Assembly (NCBI GenBank): GCA_034430175.1 | Contig: DAOUFI010000025.1 | Span: 62,001-126,000, forward strand | DNA length: 64,000 nucleotides | Direction of reading: 5' to 3' | Source: UBA6107 sp034430175 | GTDB lineage: Bacteria; Chloroflexota; Anaerolineae; Anaerolineales; Anaerolineaceae | The notes under the pieces: generated by a model | Seen by the model: the letters and a program-made list of their open reading frames with translations, nothing else | Told to the model about the DNA's origin: nothing | Databases searched by the model: none | Shown here: positions 32,628-40,555 of the stretch, piece after piece | Layout: each line of letters opens with the position of its first letter | How positions within the stretch are numbered: the first letter of the stretch is position 1 | Position numbers and translations under genes: made by a program

Positions 32628-35071
32628 CGCCAACTGATATCCAATCCGCGTTTACTTAAACTAAACAATGAATTTATCGCGAAATCGCGAAGATTGCTCG
32701 TCTCTTGACGGGCAATCATATTTAAATACTGAATTAATTCAGGTGTTGGTTGATCAAGAAGGTAATGTAACGCCGTCTTCTTGTCACCCTCTTGTCCTTT
32801 ATCAAGGATGGTAAACAAGAGCTGGTCAGGAAAGATTTTGGAGGATAGCTCCATTTTATACTCTTCGGCTTTTTCGAGTGTCCAGGGATTCTCGTGAACG
32901 GGAAGCCATTTCTGGGGTATGAGAGATTTATCTTCCCCTAGATGTTCCAAGGCAAAGATAGCTGAATCTCTGACGACCCACTGGGTGTCTTCCAGACTTG
33001 CCTTTTCAAGAACCTCATGTACCCATGGTTCATTAATTCGACTCAATCCAGCAATGGCTGCTTTGCGAGCCAGGTAATTATCGGTTGACATAAATTCTCT
33101 CAACATGGCATGACCTTCCGGTTCATGCATGGCCAGGACCTCACAGGCATTTGCGCGGATCTGTTCATCAGCGGTAAAAATAACATTAACTAAAGCATCT
33201 TGAGCAGGAATCGTCCAAATTTTGCCTAATGAAAGCACGGCAGTATTTTCAACAGCTATAACTTCATCATTTACAAGCTCATTCAAGCCGGCAATAGCTT
33301 TTTCGTCGGAATACATTCCTAGGCCAAGAGCCGACAACTGGCGAACGATGGGATCGCGATTATCTTTCATGATCAATAGCAAAGAGGCAATTGAGGGATC
33401 CTGAAGTACTGAAAGCGAATGGATCAGTTGAGACCGCAATCCAAAGGGAATGTTTCTATCCTGGAGTAGACGCGCTGATCGTTTGAAAATCTCTGTGCGA
33501 AGAGCATCCCCCTGATTTGTAAGGGATAACCATTTTAAACCAATCAGGTAATTTCGATGTAACGGTTGATCGCTTTGCTCAAGATAAGAGATAAACGGTG
33601 ACAGTTCAGAATAATTCGATGCTTTTTGTACCGCATATGAAAGATCAGTGGAAGATTGTATTGATTCTTGAAGAGACGGTAATAGGCTGTCTGGTGAAAT
33701 TTGAGCTCTCAAGTAACCAGAGATGACCATATTTGTTAAACGTAATGTCGCATCTGGTTGTTCGACAAAGAGTGAATTGCTTACCAACAATTCGATCACA
33801 TCTTTCGAACTCAAGCGTCGGGATTCATCATGGATAAAGTAATCTGATCGAGAGTTTAAAATATTTGTTAGTATTTCTCTTGTCAGGTTGCCTTGATCAG
33901 GTTTTAAAAGGAAGTCAGCAATTGCGTTGTATCCATAGGGAGAGATCGATTGATCTGAAATCAATCCAAGATAAGACTCATATAGTTTGACAGGGTTGGA
34001 GGATTGGATCGCATTCGCTAATGATAGCCAAACTTTTAAAGTCAGATCAAAAGGGCTGGAATAGGATTCATCCTGTAATAGCCAATATCTTGTACGAGAT
34101 ACATGAGTTTTCAAAGTTTCAAGATCAATATCTGAATTAGATTTCGTGGCTTCAAGAAAAGAGGTACACCACTTCGAAATGAAAGACGATCGTTGTGATT
34201 TGTTCCATGGGGAAAGGGCAAACTGCATAAAACCCAACTCTTGAAGTCTTCCCGAGTAAAAAGTACCTGAAGTAGTAACTATTTTGATGCCTGGGAAAAA
34301 CGATTGAAGGTCTTTGATCTTTTCTACGATGCGATCAAAGTCTAAGCGCTCCATTTCATCCAGAGCGTCGATAAATAAAACCAATTTTGAAGATCGAAGA
34401 GATTGCTGGATGATTTCATCAATGGTTTTTTGAGGAAGCCCTTTTATATTTGATGTTAAGAATTTAAAGACCTTTTCGTTTGCAGAATCATCTGTGTTTA
34501 AGAAATCATGCGCCTGCATCAATATCGGCAGATCTTTAGTTTCATCCTGTGCCAGTTTACTAGCTAATGCCGATAGCGCAGCCGTTTTTCCAGTACCAGG
34601 ATTGCCACTGATACAAATATATGGATATGCATTAATCAGGGTTTCAATTGAGATCAAAGGCGCAGGATAATCTGCAGTTAATTCGGGAGTCTCGGGAGTA
34701 TACGGAAGGATGGAAAGAAATTTGAAAGCCTGATCATCATCACTCTTTTCCGGGAAGCATTCTGTCGATGCGATAACCGCAGGTTCGACTAATATCTTAT
34801 CCAATGGGAAAAGCGAAGATGCAAGATGACTCGATTGTGCTTTTCTCAAAGTAAAAAGGCGAATACTATGTTCGCGATTGATGTTCTTCAGGCGTTCCTG
34901 CCTCAAGCGATTTTCAGCGGCAGTCTGCTTCAATTTTGGAAGTAATTTTGACAAACGAAGCAAAATTAGCCAGAAGATTGTCGCCAGAGCAAATCCGAAC
35001 CAGAAGGAGAGAAGATCCAATTTTGGTAGATGAATATTCACTGTCTCAACCTGTATATAGAATTCGCCCAC
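32624..35071 (-). CDS. Membrane-anchored NACHT-type NTPase with HEAT-like repeats
   Basis: An 815-residue protein. One transmembrane helix near the N-terminus (about 21-40, LLSFWFGFALATIFWLILLR) is followed by a basic linker. The STAND/NACHT ATPase has Walker A GNPGTGKT at 156-163 and Walker B LVLFIDALDEM at 230-240, with helical regions after it. The C-terminal 300 residues contain HEAT-like repeats (QLSALGLGMYSDEKAIAGL; RKAAIAGLSRINEPWVHEVL). This is the sensor-switch layout of NLR-like proteins, without an obvious effector apart from the membrane anchor. The GTG start overlaps the upstream gene by 26 nt; a GTG ten codons later would avoid this. Role is unknown. Confidence 0.85.
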   Translation of the reverse strand: MGEFYIQVETVNIHLPKLDLLSFWFGFALATIFWLILLRLSKLLPKLKQTAAENRLRQERLKNINREHSIRLFTLRKAQSSHLASSLFPLDKILVEPAVIASTECFPEKSDDDQAFKFLSILPYTPETPELTADYPAPLISIETLINAYPYICISGNPGTGKTAALSALASKLAQDETKDLPILMQAHDFLNTDDSANEKVFKFLTSNIKGLPQKTIDEIIQQSLRSSKLVLFIDALDEMERLDFDRIVEKIKDLQSFFPGIKIVTTSGTFYSGRLQELGFMQFALSPWNKSQRSSFISKWCTSFLEATKSNSDIDLETLKTHVSRTRYWLLQDESYSSPFDLTLKVWLSLANAIQSSNPVKLYESYLGLISDQSISPYGYNAIADFLLKPDQGNLTREILTNILNSRSDYFIHDESRRLSSKDVIELLVSNSLFVEQPDATLRLTNMVISGYLRAQISPDSLLPSLQESIQSSTDLSYAVQKASNYSELSPFISYLEQSDQPLHRNYLIGLKWLSLTNQGDALRTEIFKRSARLLQDRNIPFGLRSQLIHSLSVLQDPSIASLLLIMKDNRDPIVRQLSALGLGMYSDEKAIAGLNELVNDEVIAVENTAVLSLGKIWTIPAQDALVNVIFTADEQIRANACEVLAMHEPEGHAMLREFMSTDNYLARKAAIAGLSRINEPWVHEVLEKASLEDTQWVVRDSAIFALEHLGEDKSLIPQKWLPVHENPWTLEKAEEYKMELSSKIFPDQLLFTILDKGQEGDKKTALHYLLDQPTPELIQYLNMIARQETSNLRDFAINSLFSLSKRGLDISWR

Positions 35072-35750
35072 AAGAATGGCAGGTAATCAAGGTCATCGAG
35101 TTTCGTGCTTTTTGGATGTCAGCCGCAGTAATTTCAGAGCCGCATATGGTGCAGGATTCGTCTTCGACAGAGGCAACAGCAATTCGATTTTTCGAAATTC
35201 GAAGTTTTTCATATAGCGATATATGGTCCTGCGAGATTTGACCGAGAATCGCATCACGTTCAGAAATTATTTTTTCTTTTTCTTTCTTTAATTGTTCGTT
35301 CTCGAGTAAAAGAGATTGGTTGGAGTTCTGCCATTCAGAAAAAATTGAATTGTAGTTTTCTTTGGCTTCAGACAACTTGTTATTTATTTCCTCAAATTCT
35401 GTTAATCTAGAGAACTGTTGATCTTCAAGTGAAGATAATGCCGATCGAAGAGACGCAATCTCCTTCTGAAGATCTGATAACTCCTTAGGATTCTTGTTAG
35501 TGCCATTGTATAATGCTGATTCAGACTGTTGAATCTTGATTGTTTTTGCATTTACTGCGGTCTCAAGATCAGAAATTTCAATATTCTTCTGTTGTGCTTC
35601 TTTTTCCCATCTGGCAAGAGAATCGGATGCTTGCTGGCAAGCCAAGTTTTGATGGATGGATTCATCGATGTTTGCCATGCGAGTGGCGATTTGATCGATG
35701 CGAAGATCCAATTTTTGGAGTTGGAAAAGATGGAAACTTGGGTTAGTCAT
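35046..35750 (-). CDS. Coiled-coil C4 zinc-ribbon protein (DUF164-like)
   Basis: A 234-residue protein. Residues about 5-185 form a long antiparallel coiled coil rich in Glu, Lys and Gln (for example ELSDLQKEIASLRSALSSLE). The C-terminus is a four-Cys ribbon, CTICGSEI ... LITCHSCGRILY. This matches the zf-RING_7/DUF164 family, related to a Helicobacter protein structure and proposed to bind nucleic acid or flagellar components. The ATG giving MTNPSFHLFQLQ is chosen over one 11 codons earlier that would lie further inside moaB. It overlaps genes on both sides. Confidence 0.88.
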   Translation of the reverse strand: MTNPSFHLFQLQKLDLRIDQIATRMANIDESIHQNLACQQASDSLARWEKEAQQKNIEISDLETAVNAKTIKIQQSESALYNGTNKNPKELSDLQKEIASLRSALSSLEDQQFSRLTEFEEINNKLSEAKENYNSIFSEWQNSNQSLLLENEQLKKEKEKIISERDAILGQISQDHISLYEKLRISKNRIAVASVEDESCTICGSEITAADIQKARNSMTLITCHSCGRILYTG

Positions 35751-36270
35751 TTTGCTTGTCTCCAGAGCGGTGGCTTGTTTCAACGATAGGAGATTCCCGG
35801 AGCATTGCGATTGAATGAGGAAAAATGGATATAGCAGCTTCCATGTTTTCGATAACCGCTTTGGGACTTCCGGGGAGATTAACGATTAAAGTGCTGCCCA
35901 ATATTCCACAACATGCACGAGAAAGAATCGCATTCGGGTTGCTCTTTCTGCCTTCAGCCCGCATCAATTCGGGGATTCCTGGAACTATTTTTTCAATCAC
36001 TGCCAGGGTGGCTTCAGGAGTGACATCGCGAGATGTAAAACCAGTTCCGCCTGTTGTTAAAATAATATCCAAGTCTTTTCGAGAGCAGAGGTCTAACAGG
36101 GTTTTCTTGATCAATTCAATGTCATCGGGAATGAGTCTGGTATCCACGATTTGCCATCCATGCAATGTGACGTAATCAGCAAGGACAGCTCCAGAAAGAT
36201 CTGAATAGCTTCCCGATGATGCGCGATCAGAAATTGTCACAATGGCACAATGGATGGGGCTTTCCGGCAT
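35743..36270 (-). CDS. MoaB/MogA-family molybdopterin protein
   Basis: A 175-residue MogA/MoaB-fold protein that would adenylylate molybdopterin before molybdenum insertion. CAIVTISDRASSGSYSDLSG, the LTTGGTGFTSRDVTPEAT block and VNLPGSPKAVIEN are typical. Within the window this could serve the Mo-hydroxylase at 59-63 kb, though it sits in another operon. MPESPIHCAIV is chosen as the start because the longer form would run far into the upstream gene. The ATG lies one base beyond the upstream TGA (TGATATG). Confidence 0.92.
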   Translation of the reverse strand: MPESPIHCAIVTISDRASSGSYSDLSGAVLADYVTLHGWQIVDTRLIPDDIELIKKTLLDLCSRKDLDIILTTGGTGFTSRDVTPEATLAVIEKIVPGIPELMRAEGRKSNPNAILSRACCGILGSTLIVNLPGSPKAVIENMEAAISIFPHSIAMLRESPIVETSHRSGDKQND

Positions 36271-36271
36271 A

Positions 36272-38044
36272 TCAGGTCGCTTCCTCCTCAGACAGGAAAA
36301 CTTTCCACGGTCCATGGATGCCATCAACGGTAACCCCAAAGAAATAACGAAAACCGCTGGTTGTTTTTTGAATCAGATCGTAATGAGTAAATTTTCCCTG
36401 TGAATACTGACGAAGCAAGCCAAAGTCACCCTGCCAGGTAATCTTTTCTTTCTCGATATCTGAAGTAATCTCATTGTATTTAGTTAAAGCATAAGACCAC
36501 AGTCGTCGTGCGGATGTGGTAGTCACGTTCTTGACGATATTTCCATTGCGGAGATCACGTAGAGAGTAAAAACTCTTACCATTACGCATAGTGGTCGCCA
36601 CAACTTCTACACCTGTTCGAGGATCGGTATTAAAATCCATTTCATTCAGGGGTGGCTGCGAGGAAATCTCAGCAGAGGTATCAATCATTGTTGGCTGTGC
36701 AGAAATCATTTGTGGCGCAACAAAGGAAAATTGCTTACCGCGTTGTACTAGATTTACTATTTCGTCTCTCACAGCGAGATTGGTTTCTTCTTCATCGCGG
36801 ACAAAGATCTTGTTATCATCTAGAGCATAAGGTGGCTCCTCGCCGCGAGGAACTAAAATTCGCAGGATAGATTTCCCCTTATATTTTTGTTGGTCAATCG
36901 TCAGGTGAAGTGGTGGGCTGATCCGATTAGCAACTTCTTTTTCGAGTTGTTTTGTTAATTGATCAGGGTTCTGCACACCAATTGGTGGAGTGTGTGAGTC
37001 TGCCGAAAGGCCGATGAACAATGAGCCACCGTTGGTATTGGCAAAGGCGCATATATCGGAGAGAATTGCGAAAACCTTGCCACCGCGAATTGTAGCTGTT
37101 TCATGAAAATCCTGGATGATATTGGCGCCCTCATCGCGAGCGGATTGCACAAAGTCAAATTGTTGGGCTTCAGCCCTGTACTGATGAGGACGAGTTCGTG
37201 AGAAATCATTAGAAAGAAAGAGGTTTTTTAGTTCCTCAAAGGTCAGGCTAGGCAACAATACATCTGTAGTGCGGTCTCCTATACCAAGGTTCTTTTTGCG
37301 AGAGGGATCGGTAGTAAGACGATGGGAATCAGAACCTTGGATGCAATGCATTCGTCGGGGATATTCTGGTTTTGTCCCATTGAAGAAAGCTGCGGTGGTG
37401 CGGTTTCCCTTTAGCTCAAGATCGGTAACTTCAAGCGCGTGAAGGTTGGGATCCTGGGTGTATGCGATTCGAGTTTGTCCTCCAAAATTTAGCCCACGCA
37501 TGGCAACGCCATTGGTTGAATTAGCGTGAGCGGCGATGACGATACCTCCGGCCTGGTTGATCAACTGGTAAGCGTTTAGAACATCAATGGATGCTCCTGC
37601 CGCTGGTTTGCCTTCATCGAGATTTTCAGGGGCGATAGATAGACTAAGCAGGAGGTGTTCGATTTCGCGAATATTCTTGGAAGGTGAAAAAATAGCAAGT
37701 ATATGAAAACCAAAAGTTGCTGTGAATTCAAAACCAGGAAGAAGTAGTATCTTTTTCAATAAGCGATGATATTCATTTAGCTTGATACGTTCATCTGGTT
37801 GAATTCGATTAAGTTTCTCCAGCAATTCAAGCTGGCGGATCTCATCAAAAAGTGTATGATAACCTGCTACGGTATTATGATCTGTAAACGAAAGAATATC
37901 GATTCCTCGTGATTCGGCTTTTTGTAAAATTTCCAAGTATGTGACACCCGGTTGTTGAAAATCTTCAGAAGCCGGGGTATGGATATGAATATCCATGTTG
38001 TACCATTTATTGGCTGTCTTTCCCTCAACTTTTTTTTGTTTCAT
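36272..38044 (-). CDS. PHP-domain and AlbA_2 (Schlafen-type) fusion protein
   Basis: A 590-residue fusion. The N-terminal PHP phosphoesterase domain (about 12-290) has the metal motif DIHIHTPASED at 18-28, SFTDHNTVAGY, PGFEFTA, AAHANS and QGSDSHRL. The middle is an AlbA_2-like domain (about 300-440) with AFANTNGGSLFIGLSADS and ILVPRGEEPPYA. The last 120 residues are an unrecognised alpha/beta region. PHP domains hydrolyse phosphoesters; AlbA_2 domains bind nucleic acid or nucleotides in Schlafen-like proteins. It heads the operon with MoaB, the coiled-coil protein and the NACHT protein. AAGGA precedes the ATG. Confidence 0.87.
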   Translation of the reverse strand: MKQKKVEGKTANKWYNMDIHIHTPASEDFQQPGVTYLEILQKAESRGIDILSFTDHNTVAGYHTLFDEIRQLELLEKLNRIQPDERIKLNEYHRLLKKILLLPGFEFTATFGFHILAIFSPSKNIREIEHLLLSLSIAPENLDEGKPAAGASIDVLNAYQLINQAGGIVIAAHANSTNGVAMRGLNFGGQTRIAYTQDPNLHALEVTDLELKGNRTTAAFFNGTKPEYPRRMHCIQGSDSHRLTTDPSRKKNLGIGDRTTDVLLPSLTFEELKNLFLSNDFSRTRPHQYRAEAQQFDFVQSARDEGANIIQDFHETATIRGGKVFAILSDICAFANTNGGSLFIGLSADSHTPPIGVQNPDQLTKQLEKEVANRISPPLHLTIDQQKYKGKSILRILVPRGEEPPYALDDNKIFVRDEEETNLAVRDEIVNLVQRGKQFSFVAPQMISAQPTMIDTSAEISSQPPLNEMDFNTDPRTGVEVVATTMRNGKSFYSLRDLRNGNIVKNVTTTSARRLWSYALTKYNEITSDIEKEKITWQGDFGLLRQYSQGKFTHYDLIQKTTSGFRYFFGVTVDGIHGPWKVFLSEEEAT

Positions 38045-38168
38045 TCAATAATTCCTTAATCATCCAGAATTCACTGGATGCATTCTTCTTTTTATTATTT
38101 TATCATTCATCACTATTGTAGCGTACAAAAAATCAATCGAAATGGACTTATGGTTTATTAAACAGTAA

Positions 38169-38190
38169 CAGGTAGAGATTACTCTACCTG
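38169..38190 (-). terminator. Possible weak terminator after tRNA-Arg(TCT)
   Basis: CAGGTAGAG, a 4-nt loop and CTCTACCTG form a perfect 9-bp stem 16 nt past the tRNA 3' end. The following minus-strand sequence is only mildly T-rich, so termination strength is doubtful. Confidence 0.5.
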
Positions 38191-38205
38191 CATTATATTT
38201 ACAAA

Positions 38206-38281
38206 TGGCGCCCCCGGTGAGACTCGAACTCACAACCAACAGCTTAGAAGGCTGGTGCTCTGTCCATTGCGCTACGGGGGC
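38206..38281 (-). tRNA. tRNA-Arg (anticodon TCT), CCA encoded
   Basis: The minus strand has the acceptor stem GCCCCCG / CGGGGGC, D arm GCGCAATGGACAGAGC, anticodon loop CTTCTAA giving TCT, and T arm GTGAGTTCGAGTCTCAC. Discriminator G is followed by an encoded CCA. It reads AGA, and possibly AGG. It lies in the 327-nt gap between the amidase and PHP genes; the rest of that gap holds only the PHP operon leader. Confidence 0.95.
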
Positions 38282-38371
38282 TGGTAATCCACAGACGATT
38301 TCGGTTGAATTCCGTCTAATGGCTTACGTCACGACCAAAGATTATACCAAACTTTAGTCAACAACTAATCC

Positions 38372-40033
38372 CTAAAAGATCTTGTAAAACCGTTTTGGCA
38401 GCTCACGTTTGACGACGGTTTCGGCGTTATAAGCAACTCGAAGCAACAATGCTTCATCCCAATGTCTACCGATGGCTTGCATACCGATTGGTAAACCACG
38501 GCTGTCGTAGCCCACCGGGAAAGTGATGCCGGGATTGCCAGTGAAATTGCCAGGAAATACAAAGCGCATCATTTCTGTGTCCGTCCCTAGGTCTGACCAG
38601 CCACTTTTATAGCCGCCAGCAGGCACAGGTTGAGCGGCAAGTGCTGTTCCCGGAGTGATGATCACATTGACCTTCTCGAATGCCTTAGCAAAAATTTCCA
38701 GGGCACGCGTACGCATACGCTGTGCCTGGATGTAATCCATTGCAGTGAAGGTTTGACCAAGGATCAAACTCAAACGTACTGCTGTACCATGTTCCTTATG
38801 ATGCTCGCGGTAATTTCGCATGCAGAGCGCCATCTCGGAAAGGATAGTTGTGGCATGGGCAATACGCATTTCATCCAGTTCGGGAATTTCAACATCAACA
38901 ATCTCAGCGCCCATTTGTTTGAAGTGATTGACCATGGCATAACAAGATTTCACAACTTCAGGTGAAGCATGTTCGAACCAATCCTTGAATATTCCCAACT
39001 TAATACCTTTAAGACCAGCTTTATTCCAACCTTCGATACTAACTTTTGGCCCTTTGAGGGTAGCCGGCTCAAGAGGATCGGGTCCAGCAATGATTGAATA
39101 GGCTAGGGCACAATCTTCGACGTTATCAGTAAGAGGTCCGATGTGCGCGACACTCCAACATAGGGGCGCAGCACCATGTTCACTGACGCGGGCAAATGTT
39201 GGCTTTAAACCAACGACACCACATAAAGACGCAGGAATGCGGACCGAGCCGCCACCATCCGCACCAATGGCAATGGGAACCAAACCTGCTGCCACTGCTG
39301 CCGCTGAACCGGAAGAGCTGCCGCCTGTATCGCAATCAGTGTTATAGGGGTTGCGAATGGCTCCGAAATTTGCATTCGAACCATTTGGCGCGATTCCGAT
39401 CTCGTGCATATTCGTCTTGCCAACCATGATGGCACCAGCAGCGCGTAATCTGGACGCAACTGTAGAATCTTCTACAGCGGGCTTATTTCCAATAAATTTC
39501 GTACCCACATTAGTGGGGTAAGGGGTCATGTCTATTTCATCCTTAATCGCGACAGGTACTCCATCTAGAGGGCCAAGAGGTTTCTTGGCTTGATAGCGTT
39601 TTGTCGATGCCTTTGCCTGCGAGAGGACATTTTCTCGATCGAAAAGGATGAATGCTCGCAAAGGAGTTTGGTCCTTCTCGCTAGCTTCAATGGCGGCCAA
39701 AACCTGCTCTGCTGCTTGCAGAGGTGAAAGAGTGCCATCTTTATACGCCTTGACGTAATCCAAGGCAGAACGATAGGGGAAGTCTTTCGGTTTCTTTCCT
39801 GGTTCAAATGTGACAGAGACAAGCTTGTTTTTACCAGCGGGTTCAACCAGGGGGTAATATGTGGGAGCTTCTTCCAATTTAATCTTGCGTAGCTTGGGAA
39901 TTCCGCCATTTTCAAGAAGTGATCCAATTAAAAACAAACGCGTGAATTTATTTTCGACTAAAGCCGTGAAGAGCTTTAATCCGATGCCTGTTAGTACGGG
40001 AAGTTTCAAAGAGCGCATATTATACGATGTCAT
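38372..40033 (-). CDS. Amidase signature family enzyme
   Basis: A 553-residue amidase. The catalytic Lys is in GVPVAIKDEIDM. The signature GGSSSGSAAAVAAGLVPIAI contains the cis-Ser and nucleophile Ser, and GADGGGSVRIPASLCGVVGL follows. A 90-residue N-terminal extension (starting MTSYNMRSLKLPVLTGI) is longer than in GatA and has a mildly hydrophobic helix. It is a stand-alone amide hydrolase rather than GatA, since no gatB or gatC adjoins. AGGAG lies 9 nt before the ATG. Confidence 0.9.
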   Translation of the reverse strand: MTSYNMRSLKLPVLTGIGLKLFTALVENKFTRLFLIGSLLENGGIPKLRKIKLEEAPTYYPLVEPAGKNKLVSVTFEPGKKPKDFPYRSALDYVKAYKDGTLSPLQAAEQVLAAIEASEKDQTPLRAFILFDRENVLSQAKASTKRYQAKKPLGPLDGVPVAIKDEIDMTPYPTNVGTKFIGNKPAVEDSTVASRLRAAGAIMVGKTNMHEIGIAPNGSNANFGAIRNPYNTDCDTGGSSSGSAAAVAAGLVPIAIGADGGGSVRIPASLCGVVGLKPTFARVSEHGAAPLCWSVAHIGPLTDNVEDCALAYSIIAGPDPLEPATLKGPKVSIEGWNKAGLKGIKLGIFKDWFEHASPEVVKSCYAMVNHFKQMGAEIVDVEIPELDEMRIAHATTILSEMALCMRNYREHHKEHGTAVRLSLILGQTFTAMDYIQAQRMRTRALEIFAKAFEKVNVIITPGTALAAQPVPAGGYKSGWSDLGTDTEMMRFVFPGNFTGNPGITFPVGYDSRGLPIGMQAIGRHWDEALLLRVAYNAETVVKRELPKRFYKIF

Positions 40034-40123
40034 ATTATGAATCTCCTCTGGATAAATTATACATTGGGAGTAAAAATATCCCCTGATCTGGATTCTTGTC
40101 AGGGGATATGGAACAAATCCTTA

Positions 40124-40555
40124 TTACTGATGGATCGCGCGAATCCCTCTGTAGACTTGCACACCAGCAATCGTCTGTAATATCGTATTGGCCGATTTTC
40201 CGATTTTCTCAGATAATTGTTGCGCGCTAAGAGGTTCATTTCCATTGGACAGAAATACTCTGAAGATTGCGTCAACCATGGCAGTATTGGCTGTGACAAA
40301 TCCAGGTTCTTTGACGCAATGTGACATAAGGGTTGACTGTAAGCCGTCCACAAGTTTTACCTCGGCGGTTTCGGGGTCAACCCAATCGATCATGACATCG
40401 GCAGATTGCATTTCAAAAAGCTTCTGGTGCTCAGGACAAAGACAATTCAGTAAGAAGACCCGCCAGTTGTTGTCATGAGTTTTCCACCATTCAAAATCGA
40501 TATGAAAGGGGGTATCTAGTGTTGGTTTTATCAGGCTGAATTTGGTTTCCGGCAT
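40124..40555 (-). CDS. Uncharacterised small protein, partner of the 523-residue gene
   Basis: A 143-residue protein I do not recognise. The middle has FLLNCLCPEHQKLFE with two cysteines. The C-terminal half looks like a winged-helix module: VDAIFRVFLSNGNEPLSAQQ followed by LSEKIGKSANTILQTI and a wing ending VYRGIRAI. Its start shares one base with the stop of the upstream 523-residue gene (TAATG), so the two are probably co-translated. It may be a small DNA- or RNA-binding partner; this is inference. Confidence 0.75.
   Translation of the reverse strand: MPETKFSLIKPTLDTPFHIDFEWWKTHDNNWRVFLLNCLCPEHQKLFEMQSADVMIDWVDPETAEVKLVDGLQSTLMSHCVKEPGFVTANTAMVDAIFRVFLSNGNEPLSAQQLSEKIGKSANTILQTIAGVQVYRGIRAIHQ

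Noticed and set aside
38140..38281. Integration site or island edge at tRNA-Arg(TCT)
   Set aside because: No integrase gene, no direct repeat of the tRNA 3' end and no change in base composition were seen nearby.
38372..40033. Amidase as GatA of the tRNA amidotransferase
   Set aside because: Longer N-terminus than GatA and no gatB or gatC near it; a general amidase is the safer call.
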